Below are positions 1 to 9,448 of a DNA stretch of 64,000 bases, piece after piece; position 1 is the stretch's first letter; every line of letters begins with the position of its first letter. The stretch lies in the NCBI GenBank assembly GCA_012729455.1, contig JAAYDC010000015.1, positions 124,001 through 188,000 on the forward strand, read 5' to 3'. The position numbers and the translations under genes were made by a program. The stretch comes from Chloroflexota bacterium (lineage in GTDB: Bacteria; Chloroflexota; Anaerolineae; UBA1429). The notes beneath the pieces were generated by a model. It was not told the origin of the DNA. It worked only from the letters and a program-made list of their open reading frames with translations, and did no database searches.

Positions 1-16
1 TACACGGAGGCCGCCG

Positions 17-1168
<1,152 letters not shown>

Positions 1169-2377
1169 CTATTCGGCCAGCTCTGAGGTCAGTTCGAGCA
1201 GCACCCTTTGGAAATAAGTGTTGTTGGGATCCAGGCTGCTGTCGTATTCCACCGCCACCACCTGGGCTGTCACGCGCAGTGAGCGCGTCTCGAGCGTAAT
1301 GACCGCGCCCGGTTCAGCCAGCACCAGCTCGCCCTTGGCGCTCAGGCGGTTGTTGAGGGTCGGGTTCTCGTAGGTATATTCCGTCACCAGGAACTTGCTC
1401 ACCGAGCTGACATCGCCCTTGTCAAACAGCCACACCTCGAGCGCATCGACGTGCTGGGCGCCCACTGCCGGCAGCACATCACTGACACCCACTCCACAGT
1501 CGCCCATGAATACGCCGTCGGGCAGCGAGATGGTGAACGAGCAGTCGAAATCATCGATGCCAAAGGTGTACTCTGCCTCATAAGTGCCCAGGATGGTGCC
1601 CTCAGCCAGGGTATCCACCGGATAAGCCGGCGGGCTATCCTGTTCGAGCAGCTCATCCTCGTGCGCGAGGTATGGGTCGGGCGGTTCAAAGGCTGGCGAG
1701 GGCATCAGGCGCTGCGGTGCGCCGTCCAGCTCCTCAGGCACGTAATAGGAAGCGGTGACATCCTCTGGCAGGGCGTGGCTGGGTACGCCGTATTGGTCGC
1801 TTTCGGCGTATTCGGTGTCGATCGTGTCGATGCTAACATCTGGACCGGCCTCGGCGCGCTGTCGCTTGAGAGTCTGTCGCGCCATCATCCACAAGCCCAG
1901 AGCCACCAGCCCCAAAAAGGCAGTGACGGCGCCAATAAAGAGCAGGATTCGCCCGACTCTATCGCTGCGTTGCGCACCTGGCGGCTCCACAGGGGTCGAT
2001 TGCGCCGGCAGGTTGAGGGCTTGCGAAAGCTGACGCAGTTGCAGGGCCCCATGACTATCGCCGAGGGTATCGCGCTGGGCTGCTTCTCCTTCGATGGCAG
2101 CGCTGATGTCCTTCCAGGTGTAATCGTCGCTGATGAGCACTTCCAGGCGCGAACGTGCAGCAGCGTCGTTGCCCGTCAGGGCAAAGCCTTCGGCAGCCAT
2201 CGAGATCCAGCTGATTCGGCTGGCGTCATCCAGCTGAACGGGGGTGGCGCGCAGCTCGCTCGCGGCGCTGAAAATGCGCCCGAATAGCAGGCCGATCAGG
2301 ATGCCGCACAGCACGGCGACTGCGTACCAGATATAGGGGCTGCGTTGCAAGGTCGGCGCTTGTGCTTGGTTGCGCAT
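1169..2377 (-). CDS. Hypothetical two-helix membrane protein
   Basis: I do not recognise this 402-residue protein. It has a hydrophobic helix near residues 15-35 (WYAVAVLCGILIGLLFG), a predicted soluble segment of about 100 residues, a second helix around residues 143-165 (ILLFIGAVTAFLGLVALG), an acidic linker, and a beta-rich C-terminal domain of about 150 residues. The start ATG has an AGGAGG ribosome site six bases upstream. It is the last gene of the leftward group fmt, lipB, M24 peptidase, this gene, and is 29 bases downstream of the peptidase. It may be an envelope-anchored scaffold, but no function is assigned. Confidence 0.75.
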   Translation of the reverse strand: MRNQAQAPTLQRSPYIWYAVAVLCGILIGLLFGRIFSAASELRATPVQLDDASRISWISMAAEGFALTGNDAAARSRLEVLISDDYTWKDISAAIEGEAAQRDTLGDSHGALQLRQLSQALNLPAQSTPVEPPGAQRSDRVGRILLFIGAVTAFLGLVALGLWMMARQTLKRQRAEAGPDVSIDTIDTEYAESDQYGVPSHALPEDVTASYYVPEELDGAPQRLMPSPAFEPPDPYLAHEDELLEQDSPPAYPVDTLAEGTILGTYEAEYTFGIDDFDCSFTISLPDGVFMGDCGVGVSDVLPAVGAQHVDALEVWLFDKGDVSSVSKFLVTEYTYENPTLNNRLSAKGELVLAEPGAVITLETRSLRVTAQVVAVEYDSSLDPNNTYFQRVLLELTSELAE

Positions 2378-2406
2378 GAGATACCTCCTGTCCTAAGCGA
2401 GCACGT

Positions 2407-3480
2407 TTACCCAATGACGGCCACTTTGGGGGCTTTGGTGAGCACCTGGCAGCCATTTGGCGTAATGAAAACACAGTCTTCGATACGGATACCGCCCCAA
2501 CCAGCCTGGTAGATGCCCGGCTCGACGGTCACGACAGAGCCCTCCGGCAATGGATTGGTCGCCAGGCGCGAAAGGCGCGGGTCCTCGTGGATCTCAAGCC
2601 CTACACCGTGCCCCAAGCCATGTCCGAACCAGTCACCATAGCCAGCCTGAGCGATCACATCGCGCGCCAGAGCATCGCCCTCGCTGCCCGGCATGCCGGC
2701 ACGCAGGCCAGCCTCGGCGGCCTGTTGGGCGCGCAACACCAGGTTCCAGCGCTCCAGATAGGTGTCATCGGCCTTGCCAAAGCAAAAAGAACGCGTGACA
2801 TCCGAGCAATAGCCGTTATATTGGGCGCCGATATCGATCACGAGCATCTCGCCAACCTGCAGACGGCGCTCGCCAGGGACGGCATGAGCCATGGCGCCAT
2901 TTTCGCCGACTGCCGTGATGGGGCTGAACGACATAGCCTTGGCGCCATGCGTGCGCATGAACACCTCGACTTCCCAGGCGATCTCGAGCTCACTGACGCC
3001 CGGCTTGAGCCAACCCATCAGGTGCTCGACGGTAGCATCGGCGATAGCGATGGCTTTGACGATCGTCTCGAGTTCGGCAGCGTCCTTGGAGGCCCTTAGC
3101 CCCTCGACCAGGTTGGTGACGCTCACCCACTCAAGCTCGGGCGGCAGCGCGGCGCGGTAGTCGTTATACAGCTCGACAGTGATCGCGTGGCTCTCAAACC
3201 CGAGGCGCCGGGCTGACAGCGAAGCGACAGCCTCTGCCAGGGTGGTGCGCATGCGCTCGGTGATCTTGATGAGCATAAAATCGGGCGCCTGCTGCTCCGC
3301 CTGTTCGAAATATCGCGAATCGGTCACGATCAGTGCCTCGCGTGCCGTGATGAGCAGCACCGCATCGGGACTGGTAAAACCCGACATATAGCGGATATTG
3401 TTGGGCTGCGTCACCATCAGGCAGTCGAGCTGCTGGCTATCCATCGCCGCACGCAGTCCCGCTAAACGCTTTTCGATCAC
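2407..3480 (-). CDS. M24 metallopeptidase, Xaa-Pro aminopeptidase/dipeptidase type
   Basis: A 357-residue cytoplasmic peptidase of the M24B group, which removes residues N-terminal to proline using two metal ions. The N-terminal creatinase-like domain (residues 1-130) is followed by the pita-bread catalytic domain. Metal ligands are visible in VIDIGAQYNGYCSDVTR (two Asp), GHGLGHGVGLEIHEDP (His), VTVEPGIY (Glu) and IRIEDCVFI (Glu). The start is GTG at 3480, in a GTGA overlap with the lipB stop, which indicates translational coupling. Whether it acts on Xaa-Pro dipeptides or longer peptides cannot be decided here. Confidence 0.92.
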   Translation of the reverse strand: MIEKRLAGLRAAMDSQQLDCLMVTQPNNIRYMSGFTSPDAVLLITAREALIVTDSRYFEQAEQQAPDFMLIKITERMRTTLAEAVASLSARRLGFESHAITVELYNDYRAALPPELEWVSVTNLVEGLRASKDAAELETIVKAIAIADATVEHLMGWLKPGVSELEIAWEVEVFMRTHGAKAMSFSPITAVGENGAMAHAVPGERRLQVGEMLVIDIGAQYNGYCSDVTRSFCFGKADDTYLERWNLVLRAQQAAEAGLRAGMPGSEGDALARDVIAQAGYGDWFGHGLGHGVGLEIHEDPRLSRLATNPLPEGSVVTVEPGIYQAGWGGIRIEDCVFITPNGCQVLTKAPKVAVIG

Positions 3481-4193
3481 TGTAGTTCTCCCTCCGCAGA
3501 CATCTCAAGTAACTCAACCGGAATCTCGGTTGGCCGCATGCTAAAGATATCACACAGGCTGTCGCAAAAGCGCTCCTGCACCTCGGCCATATCAGGCGCA
3601 TAGCCCAGCTCGGCCGCCAGGCTGGTAACCCCGCCATCGGTGATACCGCAGGCAATGATCATTGCCCAGTGCGCCATGTTGGGATCAACATTGAGCGCCA
3701 ACCCATGATAGCACACAGCGCCGCGGATGCGAACTCCCAATGCAGCCAGCTTGTTGCGGCCGATCCACACCCCCACGAGCCCCTCGCAGCGATGGGTCGC
3801 CAGCCCATATCCGGCCGCCACCCCTGCACCGGCATCCTCGAGCAGATGCATATAGTCGCTCGGGCCGATCCCCAGGTTATTGAGTGAAAGGATCGGGTAG
3901 GCCACCAGCTGGCCGGGGCCGTGATAGGTGACATCGCCGCCGCGTTCCGAACAGCACACCGCAACTCGCTCGCGCGCCAGCACCTCTTCGGATACCAGGA
4001 TATGCGCCGGATCGGCACGCCGTCCGAGGGTAAACACCGGGTCGTGCTCTAAAAGGAGCAGCGTATCGGGGATATCGCCGGCGATACGCTGCGCTACCAG
4101 TGATTGCTGCAACGCTTCGACCTTCTGATAGGGCTGGCGCCCTAGGCGGCAGACCCGCAACTCGCGCGCAGATGACGGCTGTGAGTATATCAT
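3477..4193 (-). CDS. lipB: Octanoyl-[acyl carrier protein]:protein octanoyltransferase
   Basis: LipB transfers octanoate from acyl carrier protein to lipoyl domains, the first step of de novo lipoylation. The family landmarks are present: RRADPAHILV, RGGDVTYHGPGQLVAYPIL, the catalytic Lys near residue 148 in GRNKLAALGV, HGLALNV, and the catalytic Cys near residue 182 in IIACGITDGGVTSL. I chose the ATG at 4193 (MIYSQPSS), which gives 238 residues and leaves four bases after the fmt stop; a longer start at 4241 would overlap fmt. The gene overlaps the downstream peptidase start by four bases. No lipA is seen in the window. Confidence 0.93.
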   Translation of the reverse strand: MIYSQPSSARELRVCRLGRQPYQKVEALQQSLVAQRIAGDIPDTLLLLEHDPVFTLGRRADPAHILVSEEVLARERVAVCCSERGGDVTYHGPGQLVAYPILSLNNLGIGPSDYMHLLEDAGAGVAAGYGLATHRCEGLVGVWIGRNKLAALGVRIRGAVCYHGLALNVDPNMAHWAMIIACGITDGGVTSLAAELGYAPDMAEVQERFCDSLCDIFSMRPTEIPVELLEMSAEGELQ

Positions 4194-4197
4194 CCTG

Positions 4198-5130
4198 CTA
4201 ACCCAGCCGGTTGCCGACCAGGCCGCGTTGGCCGTTGGCATAGTCGATTGCCGACATGACCCGTTTGCCGGCCGGTTGCACGCTGCGCAGTATCAGGCTG
4301 CCAACACCGGTGGCAACCAGCATAGCACCCGCACGGAGCGTAACCGTGCCGGGGACTGCGTCGGCGGTAACCTCGCTGTAGCTGGCGCTGTGGATCTTGA
4401 CCACCACGCCGTTATAGCGTGTCCAGGCGCCCGGCCAGGGATAGAGGGCGCGCACCTGCCGGTCGATTTCATCCGCAGGGCGCTGCCAGTCGATTTCGCC
4501 CTGGGCATGCGTCAGAGGCGGTGCCAGGGTCACAAGAGCGTCATCCTGCGGCTGAGGCTGGATCCTATCCGCCAGGTAGTCGGGCAGTACCTCACTTAAC
4601 AGGTCAGCCGCAAGATGCGCCAGCCGGCCGGTGAGCGTCAGGGTAGTATCATCGCCACGGATGAGCAGCGCCTTTTGCGCGATGACAGGGCCGGTATCCA
4701 TGCCAAGGTCAGTGCGCATCAGGCTGATACCTGTTTCCCGCAGACCATTCAGGATGGCGTGTGCGATGGGGGCCGCGCCGCGCAGCGCCGGCAGCAGCGA
4801 AGCATGTACGCCCACACATCCGTAAGGTGCCAACGTCAGCCAGGGCTCGCGCAGGATCTGCCCATAAGCCGCCAGCACCAGCACATCCGGGGATTGGGCG
4901 CGCAATGATTCCAGCAGCGCCGTAGCGCGCCGCAGGCGCTGGGGCTGGTAGACATTCACCCCCTGTGCCAGGGCCCACTGTTTGGCCGGCGGCATCACCA
5001 GCTGCCGGCGGTTGCGCCCGACAGCCTGGTCGGGCTGGGTGATGACGCCCAGCACAGTGTGTTCGGCGGCGACCCGCTCAAAGATCGGGATGGCAAACTC
5101 GGGCGTTCCGAGCAGTATGATGCGTGCCAT
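4198..5130 (-). CDS. fmt: Methionyl-tRNA formyltransferase (atypical active site)
   Basis: A 310-residue Fmt, which formylates initiator Met-tRNA. The N-terminal formyltransferase domain begins MARIILLGTPEFAIPIFE and contains HASLLPALRGAAPIAHAI and DLGMDTGPVI; the C-terminal OB-like domain includes YPWPGAWTRYNG. The start at 5130 is chosen by homology and by a good promoter just upstream. One oddity: the Asn of the N-x-H catalytic motif is Gly (VGVH, residues 106-109, codon GGC), while the His and the later Asp are kept. Family identity is clear, but catalytic competence is uncertain. It is the first gene of a leftward group with lipB. Confidence 0.93.
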   Translation of the reverse strand: MARIILLGTPEFAIPIFERVAAEHTVLGVITQPDQAVGRNRRQLVMPPAKQWALAQGVNVYQPQRLRRATALLESLRAQSPDVLVLAAYGQILREPWLTLAPYGCVGVHASLLPALRGAAPIAHAILNGLRETGISLMRTDLGMDTGPVIAQKALLIRGDDTTLTLTGRLAHLAADLLSEVLPDYLADRIQPQPQDDALVTLAPPLTHAQGEIDWQRPADEIDRQVRALYPWPGAWTRYNGVVVKIHSASYSEVTADAVPGTVTLRAGAMLVATGVGSLILRSVQPAGKRVMSAIDYANGQRGLVGNRLG

Positions 5131-5160
5131 GGCTTCCTTCAGAGGTACAGACTGGCTGCT

Positions 5161-5189
5161 ATTATAGCGCAGCGGCGTTGCCCGGGCAA
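5161..5189 (-). promoter_or_regulatory. Promoter for fmt-lipB group
   Basis: On the minus strand, TTGCCC (5189-5184) is followed after 17 bases by a perfect TATAAT (5166-5161). The predicted transcript starts near 5154, about 24 bases before the fmt ATG. This is a sequence match only. Confidence 0.65.
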
Positions 5190-5260
5190 TGGTGCAACCC
5201 GCCGCGAATCTTAACGTATTCATTACAAAGGGAATAAGTTTTCCCGTACCGGGAGGAAAG

Positions 5261-5686
5261 ATGACCAACCTAGAAACTCAGCAACTTGACCCGTTTGCTC
5301 TGCCCGAGGAAAAGCCGGCCCCTGCATTCAACACGACCAGCGATGACCGTCTGTGGGGTGCTCTCATCTACTGGTCGCAGCTGATCCTGCCGGCAGTTGC
5401 GCCGGCTATCGCGCTGCTTTCAGACCAGACCAACAAGATCAAGTTCTTGCGCTACCACGCCATCCATAGCCTGGCGCTGCTGGTCGCCACTCTCTTGTAC
5501 GAGATCCTGGCGGCGATGGTGGTAGTATTAATCGGCGCTGTGCTGCCATGTTCCATCTGCTTAACCTGGCTGATCTTTGTGCTGCCGGTGGTACCATTTG
5601 CGTATTACGGCATCAAAGCATACCAGGGCGAAACCCCTGATGTGCCATGGCTGACCAAATTCCTGGCTAACAACCGCATCGTTTAG
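5261..5686 (+). CDS. DUF4870 (Tic20-like) membrane protein
   Basis: A 141-residue integral membrane protein of the DUF4870 family. A short acidic N-terminus is followed by DDRLWGALIYWSQLILP, then a charged turn LLSDQTNKIKFLRYHAIHSL typical of the family, and hydrophobic segments that predict three or four helices. The start ATG at 5261 has GGGAGG at 5251-5256. The role of the family is not established. It is a single gene between divergent fmt and rightward recJ. Confidence 0.82.
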   Translation: MTNLETQQLDPFALPEEKPAPAFNTTSDDRLWGALIYWSQLILPAVAPAIALLSDQTNKIKFLRYHAIHSLALLVATLLYEILAAMVVVLIGAVLPCSICLTWLIFVLPVVPFAYYGIKAYQGETPDVPWLTKFLANNRIV

Positions 5687-5693
5687 CGCCCAG

Positions 5694-5723
5694 TTGCCTC
5701 GCAGGGCAGCGGACGGGTATAAT
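5694..5723 (+). promoter_or_regulatory. Promoter for recJ inside a palindrome
   Basis: TTGCCT (5694-5699), an 18-base spacer and a perfect TATAAT (5718-5723) lie upstream of recJ. The -35 end and the region downstream are the arms of a long inverted repeat (listed separately). Confidence 0.6.
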
Positions 5724-5744
5724 CAGCCATCCTGCCCTGCGAGG
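5697..5744 (+). repeat. 13-bp inverted repeat framing the recJ promoter
   Basis: Arms CCTCGCAGGGCAG (5697-5709) and CTGCCCTGCGAGG (5732-5744) are perfectly complementary with a 22-base spacer that holds the -10 box. The right arm also contains the GAGG ribosome site six bases before the recJ ATG. It could be an operator or a leader structure. Confidence 0.75.
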
Positions 5745-5749
5745 AACGC

Positions 5750-7453
5750 ATGACCGCTTCACGTTGGATACTGCGGCGCGCCGCTAACCCGGCTTTTACC
5801 GCCTCCAACCCCAACATGGACCCCTTACTGGCTGCCATCCTGTGGGCACGGCGTATCGACACGCCCTCACAGGTGGCGGCCTTTTTCACAGAGCCCTCGC
5901 TCGATTCTTTGGGCGATCCATTCACCATGGCGGGTGCTCCCGCGGCAGTCGAGCGCTTGGTGCTGGCGAGAGAGCGCAGCGAGCTGGTGGCGGTGTATGG
6001 CGATTTCGACGCTGATGGCATCAGCGCTACGGCGCTCATGTCCGGCGAGCTGCGCCGCATGGGGCTGCACGTCCGGCCGTATATTCCCGATCGCTTCAAC
6101 GAGTCGTATGGCCTCAACGACCCTGCCCTCGAGCAGCTGGCGGCCGGTGGGGTGCGCCTGGTAGTGACAGTCGACTGCGGTATTCGTTCCGTAAACGAGG
6201 CCGAGACCGCCGCGCGCTTGGGACTTGATCTGATAATCTCCGACCACCACTCGGTGCCAGATGTGTTGCCGCGTGCGCTGGCTACCATCGACCCCAAACA
6301 GCCCGGCTGCAGCTACCCGTTCAAAGAGCTCTCCGGTGTGGGGGTCGCCTACCAGCTGCTCAGTGCCCTCAGCCAGGCCCTCGGGCAGGGTGCCTTGCCG
6401 CGCGAGGTACTCGAGCTGGTGGCACTCGGCACCGTCTCTGACATTGTGCCGCTGGTGGATGAAAACCGCACGCTGGTGACCCTCGGGCTCGATGCGCTGC
6501 GCAACTCCTCGCGGCCGGGCTTGTTGGCCCTCATGCAGGCTGCCCAGGTCCAGCCGGATACGGTGGATAGCCAGGCGATCGGCTTTCGTCTGGGGCCGCG
6601 CATCAACGCCGCCGGCAGGCTGGCCAACGCAGCGATCGCCCTGCAGCTCTTAACCACCAACCAGCCGGAAGAGGCGGCCGCCCTGGCGCAGCAGCTCTCG
6701 ACCATCAATCAGGAGCGCCAAAGCATGCTGCAGAAACAGGTGTGTCTGGCAGAGGAGATCCTGGCGGATGAGCTCGCCGAACCGGTGCTCTTTGCGGCGC
6801 ACCCCGAATTTCACGAAGGCCTGGTGGGGCTGGTGGCCAGCCGCCTGTGCGAGCAGTATTACCGCCCGGCGCTGGTGTTCAAGCAGGGTGAGCAGAGCGC
6901 TCGGGGGTCGGCACGCAGCATCGAGGGCGTGCACATCACCCAGGCGCTCGACCAGCTCTCGGCGCTGTTGGAGCACTATGGCGGGCACGCCCGTGCCGCC
7001 GGCATGACGGTGCCCAACGCCAACCTGGAAGCCCTGCGATCTGGCCTGAGCGAGCAGTTCGCTGCCGCGTCGGCAACTGAACTGTATACCCCGCGCATCC
7101 TGGTAGATGCCATTGTGCCGCTGCGGATGGTAACGCCCGCATCGCCGCGCGAGCTGCGGGCACTCGAACCCACCGGCGAAGCCAACCCCGAGCCTTCGCT
7201 GGCTACCCTGGGATTGACGCTGCAGCAGATCCGCACGGTCGGGGCTGATGGGCAGCACCTGCGGCTTCAGGTCAGCGATGGGCAACGCTCGTTGCCGGCG
7301 ATCGCCTTCCGCCAGGGGGCACGCATCACCGAATTCAAGCCCGGCCAGGCGATCGACCTGATCTACCAGCCCAGCCTGGACAGCTGGCTAGGGCAGGAGA
7401 CCCTGCAGTTGGTCGTCAGCGACGTTCGAGCGCATCAAGCCAGCGCGCCATGA
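5750..7453 (+). CDS. recJ: Single-stranded-DNA-specific exonuclease RecJ
   Basis: A 567-residue RecJ, the 5'-3' single-strand DNA exonuclease used in recombination and mismatch repair. The DHH domain shows VYGDFDADGISATALMS, TVDCGIRSVNEAETA and the family-defining SDHHSVPD; further metal motifs include GLGPRINAAGR-like FRLGPRINAAGRL. The DHHA1 domain shows FHEGLVGLVASRL and GGHARAAGMTV, and a C-terminal OB-like domain follows. The length is typical. The start ATG at 5750 lies behind GAGG. The stop overlaps an ATG at 7450 (ATGA), a hallmark of coupled translation, yet that downstream frame quickly runs into foreign-looking sequence. Confidence 0.96.
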   Translation: MTASRWILRRAANPAFTASNPNMDPLLAAILWARRIDTPSQVAAFFTEPSLDSLGDPFTMAGAPAAVERLVLARERSELVAVYGDFDADGISATALMSGELRRMGLHVRPYIPDRFNESYGLNDPALEQLAAGGVRLVVTVDCGIRSVNEAETAARLGLDLIISDHHSVPDVLPRALATIDPKQPGCSYPFKELSGVGVAYQLLSALSQALGQGALPREVLELVALGTVSDIVPLVDENRTLVTLGLDALRNSSRPGLLALMQAAQVQPDTVDSQAIGFRLGPRINAAGRLANAAIALQLLTTNQPEEAAALAQQLSTINQERQSMLQKQVCLAEEILADELAEPVLFAAHPEFHEGLVGLVASRLCEQYYRPALVFKQGEQSARGSARSIEGVHITQALDQLSALLEHYGGHARAAGMTVPNANLEALRSGLSEQFAAASATELYTPRILVDAIVPLRMVTPASPRELRALEPTGEANPEPSLATLGLTLQQIRTVGADGQHLRLQVSDGQRSLPAIAFRQGARITEFKPGQAIDLIYQPSLDSWLGQETLQLVVSDVRAHQASAP

Positions 7454-7524
7454 AGCGTTTTATCAAGTGCCCTGTAGACTGCAAACAGCCATTTTTATGG
7501 CAGGCAATACAAGAACTTAAATAA
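7450..7524 (+). pseudogene. Possible 5' stub of the gene that followed recJ
   Basis: An ATG at 7450 overlaps the recJ stop (ATGA) and opens a 24-codon frame beginning MKRFIK and ending at a TAA. The first codons resemble the host, but composition turns AT-rich almost at once. It may be the surviving start of a gene interrupted by the insert to its right. No function can be assigned. Confidence 0.4.
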
Positions 7525-7559
7525 GATGCAGTAGTGGTAAAAACCCGTACTCGTACGGA

Positions 7560-9137
7560 TTACCCAAGCAGTTCTAAAGCCTCCTGCCTTACACGATCCA
7601 AAAGCTCCGCAGATGAATCATATTCATCAAATCCCCGGCAAACCTTTTTGATCAGCTCGTCCGCTTTCTCAAAGGAATACTTTTCACCAAGCATACGGAA
7701 CAACTCATAATCGTATGCTCCCAGCCTCTGCAGGTGGCCCCGCACGCTGTACCAGGGTTTTCTCTCTCCATCCAGCGCCGGATAAACCACAAAGGAATTA
7801 CCCGCTGGATAGCGTATCGTTTTATCATTTCCCGGTAGATAGCAGGTCTCTTTTTCCAATTCCTCATTATGCATATGATATCCCCAATGGAGGAATCCGG
7901 GGCACTGATAATGGTAACATAACCACAGTGTTAATCTGCTTACGGTAAGAGGCAGGTCGATTACCCGATTCATCGTGGATCCCGCCGGAAACCCGCAGGT
8001 ATATATCCACAACTCTTCTCCCATATCCTGTAGTTCACGATAGGTATCATAATATTCTTCAAAAATAGTCTGTTTCACTACCCAGACATCCAATGCGCCG
8101 TAAATTTCCGTTGATTCTACCGGGTCATTGATCTTTACTCCCAGCATCAGTGATCTGCAGATGCCCGACAAAGCTCTGTAGGAAAGACTGTTTGGAAACT
8201 GTGGTTCATCCACAAGGCACTGCATATAGTGTGCTTCCCACTGATTCTCCTGCACACATTTCCAGGCCTTTGTAAAGTATAATTTCAGCTGGCGATAACC
8301 TTCCAGTGTAGTCACACCCACCTGGCGATCCCAGAGAAGCCACTGTTCCGCTTCATCCCATTGTTCAAACCGGGCAACAAAGCCTCCCAGGATCTTTTTA
8401 AATCCCATTTCCATAGCAAGATTTCCCACAAAGGCGGCATGGGTAAAATCAAAATCAATTACCTTGCCTTCTGCATCACGGACAGGAACTCCGGAAGGGA
8501 TCATGAGATAATCATTTCGCATGTCCAGCTGGTTTTCAAGGTATGCGGTTAACACTTCCCTGAAGGCTTCACTGCCGAACTCTACCTGATGCTGTTTTGC
8601 CAATTCCTTGTAATAAATCCAATTGATCATATGGAACGAACTGTCTTTCAAATCCGGCAGTACTGTTTCATATACCTTTAATGTAACCGGAATCTCTATT
8701 TCTTTCTTTCCGATCCTCAAAGAAAGACTGCCCTCATAGCTTTCGGGAACGGCATCTTTCTCCACATCAATCCGAAAGTAAAAAGCTGCTCTGCCTGCGT
8801 ATAATTGTCCGTTTTCCACCGGCTTGGTGATATCGTACACGTCAAAGGGAGCTTTTCTGGTAACAAAATGCTTTACACTCTCATAATCAAAAGTTGTTAG
8901 TATCTTGGCACCACTGTTTTCTCCCACATGGGCAGGCAGGAGCTGATAAACAGCAAGATATCCCGTAAGATGATTCATCCGAACAGTAATCGTTTCTCCT
9001 TCCTGCACCTCCAAATCAGCCAGCACCTGAAAACACACATCACTGTTCCTGGGTGCGTACAATTGGATTTCCGACTTTCCTGCCGGACTGCTGTCAGGAT
9101 AAATCCATTCGTTTTCTGAATATACACAGTAGTTCAT
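7560..9137 (-). CDS. DUF4091 domain protein (GH123-like), probably transferred
   Basis: A 525-residue protein with no signal peptide. A beta-sandwich-like N-terminal part (residues 1-160) is followed by a TIM-barrel-like region with YMQCLVDEPQ (VDEP at residues 309-312) and the DUF4091 C-terminal region (ELWIYTCG, LHWGYH). DUF4091 proteins are related to GH123 glycosidases, so a sugar-cleaving role is plausible but not shown. The ATG at 9137 follows GAGGAG with eight bases spacing. Codon use is much more AT-rich than neighbours and resembles Firmicutes genes, marking it as foreign to this segment. No other sugar gene is directly adjacent. Confidence 0.85.
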   Translation of the reverse strand: MNYCVYSENEWIYPDSSPAGKSEIQLYAPRNSDVCFQVLADLEVQEGETITVRMNHLTGYLAVYQLLPAHVGENSGAKILTTFDYESVKHFVTRKAPFDVYDITKPVENGQLYAGRAAFYFRIDVEKDAVPESYEGSLSLRIGKKEIEIPVTLKVYETVLPDLKDSSFHMINWIYYKELAKQHQVEFGSEAFREVLTAYLENQLDMRNDYLMIPSGVPVRDAEGKVIDFDFTHAAFVGNLAMEMGFKKILGGFVARFEQWDEAEQWLLWDRQVGVTTLEGYRQLKLYFTKAWKCVQENQWEAHYMQCLVDEPQFPNSLSYRALSGICRSLMLGVKINDPVESTEIYGALDVWVVKQTIFEEYYDTYRELQDMGEELWIYTCGFPAGSTMNRVIDLPLTVSRLTLWLCYHYQCPGFLHWGYHMHNEELEKETCYLPGNDKTIRYPAGNSFVVYPALDGERKPWYSVRGHLQRLGAYDYELFRMLGEKYSFEKADELIKKVCRGFDEYDSSAELLDRVRQEALELLG

Positions 9138-9166
9138 GGTTTATCTCCTCTCAAATGTAATCCGCA

Positions 9167-9343
9167 TTACCGAATAAGGATAATAGATCCTCTCCTATCC
9201 TTGGTACATAGCTCGCAAGTTTTTTCCGCCCGCTTTTTAGTGGCAAGATTATTATTGTGCGCGGGCTTCTCTCTATCGGTTTCCTCACACAAGATACTAT
9301 AAACGCTCTTGCGGATTTGATCCACTTCTTTATCTTTCAGCAT
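9167..9343 (-). CDS. Short Lys/Arg-rich relic or small ORF
   Basis: A 58-codon frame (MLKDKEVDQIRKSVYS at the start), open for about 15 further codons upstream without a start. It has AT-rich codons like the DUF4091 gene, two Cys in CELC, and a basic, coil-prone composition. No family is recognised. It probably represents the end of a gene truncated at the insert's right edge. Confidence 0.35.
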   Translation of the reverse strand: MLKDKEVDQIRKSVYSILCEETDREKPAHNNNLATKKRAEKTCELCTKDRRGSIILIR

Positions 9344-9448
9344 GTTATACCAGCGGGATAGCTGCAGCCGTTCGGCAATTAGCTTCTCACGTTCTGGTTA
9401 TATTACCGATTCCTGTGGTCTCTTGTCGATGGCTGGGCCTGTCCATAG

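Larger units (their letters stand above)
7463..9448. other. AT-rich insert between recJ and carA
   Basis: Base composition and codon use shift abruptly here, with many AAA, TTT, AAT and ATA triplets against the strongly G/C-ending codons of every flanking gene. The insert carries one intact gene (DUF4091) and a short relic frame, both leftward. Boundaries are approximate. No inverted terminal repeats, target duplication, integrase or transposase were found. On either side, short frames overlap recJ and carA in ATGA fashion, as if one gene had been split. It is either a genuine acquisition from a lower-GC bacterium or an assembly join. Confidence 0.7.

Noticed and set aside
7546-7559. Weak hairpin CCGTAC/GTACGG after the DUF4091 gene
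   Set aside because: The stem is only six pairs with a 2-base loop and no T run, so a terminator call is not supported.
7463-9448. Insertion sequence or integron carrying the DUF4091 gene
   Set aside because: No transposase, integrase, terminal inverted repeats or target duplication was seen.
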